Source: Lachnospiraceae bacterium
GTDB lineage: Bacteria > Bacillota > Clostridia > Lachnospirales > Lachnospiraceae
DNA length: 64,000 nucleotides
Assembly: GCA_015258065.1 (NCBI GenBank)
Contig: JABZIZ010000009.1
Location: 38,469 to 102,468 of the forward strand
Direction of reading: 5' to 3'
A program made the translations under genes and the position numbers. Positions 59,529 to 64,000 of this stretch are shown here, in pieces. Every line of letters begins with the position of its first letter. Position 1 is the stretch's first letter. The notes below the pieces were generated by a model, which was given only the letters and a program-made list of their open reading frames with translations, had not been told where the DNA came from and did not search any database.

Positions 59529-60929
59529 TCACGATTGACCAGTCCTATTTTCAACCTTTTTCAATTTTGTTTCAAATTGATTGTAGCGCCCCGCCTCTCT
59601 GCGGTTGATTTTTCCCGTCATAAAAACGCCTTCTTCCAGGTATTCCGATGTTTCCACCACCGCTAGGCGTACGATTTCCGAGAGGACTTTTGCTTCCGTA
59701 TAAGGAATCAGGAAAGCAAAGGGGATCCGCTGCTCCTCCCCTTTTTTCTCAATCAGATCTAACAGCTCCGTGATCCCGATTCCTTTCTCCGCACTCATAT
59801 AGATCTTATCGCCGGATTGATAAGGAAGCGCCACATCGGAAATGTTCCGATCTGCATTCTCCTCCCCTTCCCCTTTCGGACGATCCTCGCTCTCCCCCGT
59901 TTTCAGAACCAGGTCCGTTTTATTCATCACCGTAATCGTAGGAATGGTTCCCGCTCCAATCTGTAAAAGCGTTTTTCTGGTCACGTCCATCCTGCTTTCA
60001 TAATCCGGGTCGGAGAAATCCACCACCTCCAATAACAGATCCGCCACCCGCACCTCCTCCAGCGTGGACAAAAAGGCCTTCACCAGATCCGGCGGAAGCT
60101 CTCTGATAAATCCGACCGTATCCGACAGCAAAAACGGCTTCCGTCCTTTGATGTCGATGCGCCGAATCGTTGTGTCCAGTGTCGCAAAGAGCATGTCCTG
60201 CGCATAAACCTGCTTTTCTTCTGCAAAAGAGGCGGAACCTTGCGCCAACAGCTTGTTCATCAGAGTCGATTTTCCCGCATTGGTATATCCGACCAGCGCA
60301 ATCCGTGGAAGGGTGGACGAGAGTCTCTTTTCCCGCTGAACCGACCTTTCTTGGTCGATCCGGTTCAACTCTCTTCTAAGCTCCGCCATCCGCCTCTCAA
60401 TATGGCGCCTGTCCAGTTCCAGCTGGGTCTCTCCCACACCTTTATTGGAGAGTCTTCCGCTTCCCCCCGCCTGCCTGCCAAAGTGCGTCCACATTCCGGT
60501 AAGCCTTGGCATCAAATATTGCAGTCTGGCATATTCCACCTGCAGTCTGGCCTCTCTGGTTCTGGCACGGTCGGAAAAAATGCGAAGAATCAGTCCGGTC
60601 CGGTCCATCACTTCCACATCCAGGATCTTCTGCAAATTCCGGAATTGTGCCGGCGTCAGCATTTCATTGAATACAACTCTCCCTGCATGCGAAGCGTAAA
60701 GCACTGCCTTTAATTCTTCCACCTTGCCGGAGCCCAGCAAAGTAGCCTGCACAGGCACTTGGGCATTCTGCACCAGCGTATCCACCGCCTCCATGTTGCA
60801 GGCGCGTACCAGCTCTTTTAACTCCCGCATTTCATCGGCATAAGCGCGGTCACTTTTTCCGGTATTGACTCCCACCAACACCACCGGAAGAGGTTCTCCC
60901 GATTCCTGAATCTCAATCAGCTTGCACAT
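59529..60929 (-). CDS. hflX: GTPase HflX
   Basis: A 466-residue ribosome-splitting GTPase. The N-terminal HflX domain (about 1-190) has LVQNAQVPVQATLLGSGKVEE in part and EMLTPAQFRNLQ, followed by a coiled coil and the G domain with GYTNAGKSTLMNKL, DTVGFIRELPPDLVKAFLSTL in part, and NKTD. An insert of about 25 residues rich in Glu/Gly (ESEDRPKGEGEENADR) follows NKTD. The C-terminal segment contains IPFAFLIPYTEAKVL. ATG 60929 lies behind a duplicated GGTGGTGAAGAGAC segment. Confidence 0.95.
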   Translation of the reverse strand: MCKLIEIQESGEPLPVVLVGVNTGKSDRAYADEMRELKELVRACNMEAVDTLVQNAQVPVQATLLGSGKVEELKAVLYASHAGRVVFNEMLTPAQFRNLQKILDVEVMDRTGLILRIFSDRARTREARLQVEYARLQYLMPRLTGMWTHFGRQAGGSGRLSNKGVGETQLELDRRHIERRMAELRRELNRIDQERSVQREKRLSSTLPRIALVGYTNAGKSTLMNKLLAQGSASFAEEKQVYAQDMLFATLDTTIRRIDIKGRKPFLLSDTVGFIRELPPDLVKAFLSTLEEVRVADLLLEVVDFSDPDYESRMDVTRKTLLQIGAGTIPTITVMNKTDLVLKTGESEDRPKGEGEENADRNISDVALPYQSGDKIYMSAEKGIGITELLDLIEKKGEEQRIPFAFLIPYTEAKVLSEIVRLAVVETSEYLEEGVFMTGKINRREAGRYNQFETKLKKVENRTGQS

Positions 60930-60988
60930 CTTGTCTCTTCACCACCTTCTGTATCCCGTATCTTGTCTTTTCACCACCCTCGGAATCC
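60927..60988 (-). repeat. Two 32-bp direct repeats covering the hflX translation-start region
   Basis: On the coding strand GGTGGTGAAAAGACAAGAT (upstream copy) and GGTGGTGAAGAGACAAGAT (downstream copy, ending in the hflX ATG) recur with a 32-bp period. Upstream flanks GGATTCCGAG and GGATACAGAA are also alike. Confidence 0.7.
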
Positions 60989-60997
60989 TAAAAACTG

Positions 60998-61462
60998 TTA
61001 GTTTGCCTTCTTTGGAAGGATTTCCTCCGAGTCCAGGAGGATGGTAAAGGGCCCGTCATTGGTCAGCAGGACCTTCATGTCCGCACCAAAAACTCCCGTC
61101 TCCACAGTTGATACCTGCTCCCTACATCTTTCGATGATGTATTCATAAAGTTCTCTGGCTTCCTGTGGCGCACCCGCATTCGTAAAACCCGGCCTGTTCC
61201 CGTGTCTGACATCCGCATAAAGGGTAAATTGGGAGACCAGCAGAAGTTCTCCCCCGATATCCTTCAGCGCCAGGTTCGTTTTCCCGTTTTTATCTGCAAA
61301 GATTCTAAGTCCCAACAGCTTGGCAATCATCTTGTCCGCAATTTCTTTCGTATCTTCTTTGCCGATTCCAATGAAAACCAGAGATCCTCTGCCGATTTTT
61401 CCCATGACCTCATTTGCAATCCTTACTTCCGACTGTGTCACCACCTGAATCAAAAATCTCAT
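60998..61462 (-). CDS. dtd: D-aminoacyl-tRNA deacylase
   Basis: A 154-residue homodimeric enzyme that removes D-amino acids mischarged onto tRNA. SQFTLYAD (active-site Thr region; usually SQFTLAAD), KIGRGSLVFIGI and NRPGFTNAGAP correspond to the DTD motifs; GNRPGF differs slightly from the common GxRPSF and the Gly-cis-Pro site is expected at GAP. The length is normal. ATG 61462 follows AAGGGGGGAG. It precedes hflX by 68 bases on the same strand. Confidence 0.93.
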   Translation of the reverse strand: MRFLIQVVTQSEVRIANEVMGKIGRGSLVFIGIGKEDTKEIADKMIAKLLGLRIFADKNGKTNLALKDIGGELLLVSQFTLYADVRHGNRPGFTNAGAPQEARELYEYIIERCREQVSTVETGVFGADMKVLLTNDGPFTILLDSEEILPKKAN

Positions 61463-61607
61463 GCTACTCCCCCCTTAACAAAGCTGCGATCCTCTTTCTC
61501 AGGGCTCATTTTGGCATATTCCGGGATGTCTGTCAAAAAAGATCATGTTATAATCATTCTTCGGAGGAAAAGATTGTGTCACGAAGAAGGGGAAAGGAAA
61601 ACGAAGC

Positions 61608-62105
61608 ATGCCGGAATATCATCACCTCATTCACCCGATTTCGCCGTTCTATGATCAAAATTCAAATATCCTGATTCTCGGCAGTTTTCCCTCCCCAAAG
61701 TCCAGAGAATCCGGCTTTTTCTACGGACATCCGCAGAACCGTTTCTGGAAGGTGATCGCAGAACTCTTTCAAGACAAAACGGCGTCCACCATCCCGGAGA
61801 AACAGGCTTTCCTGAAAAGACACCATATCGCCTGCTGGGATTCGATTCATGCCTGCGATATTGTCGGTGCCAGCGACGCATCGATCAAAAATGCGGTTCC
61901 GAACGACCTGAATCTCATTCTGCAAGCCGCTCCCATCCGTTCCATTTATACCAATGGAAAAAAATCACACGAAATTTATCAGAAATACTGTCTGCCCCTG
62001 ACCAACCGGCAGGATATCTGCCTGCCTTCCACTAGCCCCGCCAATGCCGCCTGGTCTTTGGAGAAGCTGACCAAAGCGTGGAGGAGGATTCTGACAGATT
62101 GCTAA
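61608..62105 (+). CDS. DNA-deoxyinosine glycosylase (UDG superfamily, family 6)
   Basis: A 165-residue base-excision repair enzyme expected to remove hypoxanthine (deaminated adenine) from DNA. Family blocks are ILGSFPSPKSRE, GFFYGHPQNRFWK, HHIACWDSIHACDI and the C-terminal LPSTSPANAAWS. The GSFPS motif replaces the GxDPY of classical UDG. ATG 61608 follows AAAGGAAAA. It is one of few plus-strand genes and stands alone; a TATAAT at 61549-61554 could be its -10 element although the -35 is poor. A terminator follows. Confidence 0.9.
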   Translation: MPEYHHLIHPISPFYDQNSNILILGSFPSPKSRESGFFYGHPQNRFWKVIAELFQDKTASTIPEKQAFLKRHHIACWDSIHACDIVGASDASIKNAVPNDLNLILQAAPIRSIYTNGKKSHEIYQKYCLPLTNRQDICLPSTSPANAAWSLEKLTKAWRRILTDC

Positions 62106-62142
62106 ACGGATATACAAACGAAGCTTGCAGGAGTGCATCTCT

Positions 62143-62182
62143 ACAAAAAGACAGCCGGCTGGCAAACCGACTGTCTTTTTGT
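62143..62182. terminator. Bidirectional terminator between the glycosylase and GGGtGRT genes
   Basis: ACAAAAAGACAG (62143-62154) and CTGTCTTTTTGT (62171-62182) are perfect reverse complements with inner GC-rich pairing; T and A runs within the arms supply U-tracts for both strands. Confidence 0.8.
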
Positions 62183-62259
62183 ATTTCTACCACACTTTTT
62201 TCACATCCGCGTGGCGGATCGTTTCTATAGATAACCTCTTGCCCTCAGCCTGTCTTGAC

Positions 62260-63270
62260 TTAGAACTTGCCTGCCTTCGCCGCTTCTTCGATGGAAACCG
62301 CAAGGGAAACGGTTGCGCCGACCATCGGATTGTTGCCCATGCCGATCAGGCCCATCATTTCCACATGTGCCGGTACGGAAGAGGAACCCGCGAACTGCGC
62401 ATCGGAGTGCATTCTTCCTAGCGTGTCGGTAAAGCCGTAGGAAGCGGGGCCTGCCGCCATGTTATCCGGATGCAGGGTACGTCCCGTGCCACCGCCGGAT
62501 GCCACGGAGAAATACTTCTTTCCTGCTTCCAGACGCTCCTTTTTATAAGTGCCTGCGACCGGATGCTGGAAACGGGTCGGATTCGTAGAATTTCCCGTGA
62601 TGGAAACATCCACGTTTTCCTGCCACATGATCTTCACGCCCTCGCGGACATCATTGGCACCATAGCATTTGACCTTAGCCCTCTCCCCTGTGGAATAAGG
62701 GGTCTCGGAGAGAATATTCAGTGTATCGGTTGCATAATCCATCTGCGTTTCCACAAAGGTAAAGCCGTTAATACGGGAGATAATCTTCGCTGCATCCTTG
62801 CCCAGACCGTTCAAAATGACGCGCAGCGGCTTGGTACGTACCTTATTGGCCTTGGTTGCGATACCGATGGCGCCCTCTGCAGCCGCAAAGGATTCATGCC
62901 CGGCAAGAAAAGCAAAACATTCGGTGTCCTCTTCTAACAGCATTTTCCCGAGGTTCCCGTGTCCCAGACCCACCTTACGCTGGTCGGCAACGGAGCCGGG
63001 AATACAGAAGCTTTGCAGTCCTTCGCCGATTGCCGCAGCCGCTTCACTTGCCTTACGACAGTTCTTTTTGATGGCAATGGCAGCTCCGACCGTGTATGCC
63101 CAGCAGGCATTTTCAAAACAGATCGGCTGTACGCCCTTTACCAGGTCGTAAACATTCAAACCGGCATCCTCGGTAATCTTCTTCGCCTCTTCGATGGAAT
63201 CGATTCCGTAGCCCTTCAGTACGCCGTTGATTTTATCAATTCTTCTTTCATATGACTCAAACAAAGCCAT
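62260..63270 (-). CDS. GGGtGRT protein, unknown function
   Basis: A 336-residue soluble protein carrying the name-giving motif SGGGTGRTLHPDN near its C-terminus, with other conserved blocks NVYDLVKGVQPICFENACW (two parts), GHESFAAAEGAIGIATK, GNSTNPTRFQHPVAGT and MMGLIGMGNNPMVGATV. It is found mostly in anaerobes, as a rule next to an iron-sulfur cluster assembly scaffold-like protein, as here; no biochemical role has been established to my knowledge. Start ATG 63270 is preferred over ATG 63276 because AAAGGAGG lies eight bases upstream of it but only two from the other. It follows its partner gene by 27 bases. Confidence 0.93.
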   Translation of the reverse strand: MALFESYERRIDKINGVLKGYGIDSIEEAKKITEDAGLNVYDLVKGVQPICFENACWAYTVGAAIAIKKNCRKASEAAAAIGEGLQSFCIPGSVADQRKVGLGHGNLGKMLLEEDTECFAFLAGHESFAAAEGAIGIATKANKVRTKPLRVILNGLGKDAAKIISRINGFTFVETQMDYATDTLNILSETPYSTGERAKVKCYGANDVREGVKIMWQENVDVSITGNSTNPTRFQHPVAGTYKKERLEAGKKYFSVASGGGTGRTLHPDNMAAGPASYGFTDTLGRMHSDAQFAGSSSVPAHVEMMGLIGMGNNPMVGATVSLAVSIEEAAKAGKF

Positions 63271-63297
63271 GCTCATTTCCTCCTTTATTGTCCGAAA

Positions 63298-63990
63298 TCA
63301 TTCCTTACGAGGGTCAATGGTTCTTACCGCATCATCCACGCGACCGTACTGTCCCTTCGCCTTCTCGTATGCGGTATTCACATCTTCGCCGGCCTTGATC
63401 GCATCTTCCATTTTTCCGAAATTCACGAATTTGTATCCGATGATGTTGTCGTCCTTATCCAGACAGAGGTCGGTGATATATCCGTCTGTCATTTCCAGAT
63501 AGCGGGGGCCCTTTTCTCTGGTAGAATAAATCGTTCCGACCTGCGAGCGGAAGCCCTTACCCAGATCCTCCAACCCGGCACCGATTGCCAGACCGTCCTC
63601 GGAAAAAGCGGACTGAGAGCGTCCGTATACAATCTGCAGAAACAGCTCTCTCATCGCGGTGTTGATGGCATCACAAACCAGATCCGTATTCAAAGCTTCT
63701 AAAACCGTAAGGCCCGGAAGAATTTCACCTGCCATGGCGGCTGACTGCGTCATACCGGAACATCCGATGGTTTCCACCAGTGCTTCTTCGATGATACCGT
63801 TCTTAATGTTTAAGGACAGCTTGCAACATCCCTGCTGCGGTGCGCACCAGCCCACCCCATGGGTGAACCCGGAAATGTCCTTTACCTCTTTTGCCTGTAC
63901 CCATTTGGCCTCTTCCGGAATGGGTGCACAGCCATGGTGCACGTCCTGATGGACACTGCACATATCTTCGACCTTCTTTGTGTAGATCAT
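63298..63990 (-). CDS. Iron-sulfur cluster assembly scaffold-like protein (NifU/IscU fold)
   Basis: A 230-residue protein with an IscU/NifU-like core: GVGWCAPQQGCCKLSL, IIEEALVETIGCSGMTQSA and LNTDLVCDAINTAMRELFLQ place conserved cysteines in the scaffold pattern. It is longer than IscU at both ends, with an N-terminal segment containing CSVHQDVHHGCAP. It occurs paired with GGGtGRT proteins in anaerobes; whether it builds clusters or uses the fold otherwise is unknown. ATG 63990 starts ten bases from the window edge, so its ribosome site and any upstream gene are outside. Confidence 0.9.
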   Translation of the reverse strand: MIYTKKVEDMCSVHQDVHHGCAPIPEEAKWVQAKEVKDISGFTHGVGWCAPQQGCCKLSLNIKNGIIEEALVETIGCSGMTQSAAMAGEILPGLTVLEALNTDLVCDAINTAMRELFLQIVYGRSQSAFSEDGLAIGAGLEDLGKGFRSQVGTIYSTREKGPRYLEMTDGYITDLCLDKDDNIIGYKFVNFGKMEDAIKAGEDVNTAYEKAKGQYGRVDDAVRTIDPRKE

Positions 63991-64000
63991 GTGTTAAATC

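Overview
The window reads as a chromosomal segment of an anaerobic, Gram-positive Clostridia bacterium, most likely a member of the Lachnospiraceae. The reasons are the mixture of families: a GGGtGRT protein beside its Fe-S scaffold partner, a DUF6142-like protein, a stand-alone [FeFe] hydrogenase with two ferredoxin-type clusters, superoxide reductase with rubrerythrin and rubredoxin, an ECF folate S-component, PlsY, SH3b and Cna-B surface proteins, and strong AGGAGG ribosome sites. Genus-level placement would be a guess. I see no rRNA, CRISPR array, insertion sequence, prophage or integration scar. The segment is densely packed, mostly housekeeping, and almost wholly transcribed leftwards (minus strand).

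Layout, left to right: the end of an ABC-F protein (+); NADP isocitrate dehydrogenase; a HAD phosphatase (+); a tandem pair of large two-domain CDP-glycerol-transferase-like proteins (3.2-8.4 kb), one copy cut by a single in-frame stop codon; a rubrerythrin/superoxide reductase/rubredoxin operon (8.7-9.9 kb); a fur-hypothetical-znuA-znuC-znuB metal-uptake operon with two Fur-type operators (10.2-15.1 kb), in which the permease is fused to a lipoprotein-like domain; mgtE and tRNA-Ala; a purL-der-plsY-gpsA-folT run preceded by a TetR regulator; tRNA-Trp; a gntR-clpC-radA operon with an 18-bp perfect inverted-repeat operator; an SH3b membrane protein; a hydrogenase-pyrF-pyrE-two small membrane proteins-purE-purM-purN-purD run; an aroD-aroK fusion and aroE; a surface adhesin; PBP and FtsW/RodA; a U32 peptidase; zapA; ruvBA; a Gx transporter with a NusG-II protein; ilvE; an AI-2E permease; Mrp; a GT2 glycosyltransferase; hsp20 (+); yggS, xpt, tRNA-Val, hflX, dtd; a deoxyinosine glycosylase (+); GGGtGRT and its Fe-S scaffold partner.

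The genes serve nucleotide synthesis (purL, purEMND, pyrEF, xpt), aromatic amino-acid synthesis, envelope growth and division (FtsW/PBP, ZapA, PlsY/GpsA, GT2, adhesin, CDP-glycerol transferases), metal homeostasis (Fur, Znu, MgtE), oxygen defence and DNA repair (RuvAB, RadA, deoxyinosine glycosylase).

The most unusual observations are: (1) the transferase-propeller tandem pair with one copy split by a Tyr-to-stop change; (2) the permease-lipoprotein fusion with an internal lipobox; (3) contiguous short tandem-repeat arrays at the 3' ends of icd, fur and mgtE whose first unit contains the gene's own stop codon; (4) a GntR/YtrA-type regulator in the position usually held by CtsR, with a long perfect palindrome; (5) a surface adhesin translationally coupled to shikimate-pathway genes.
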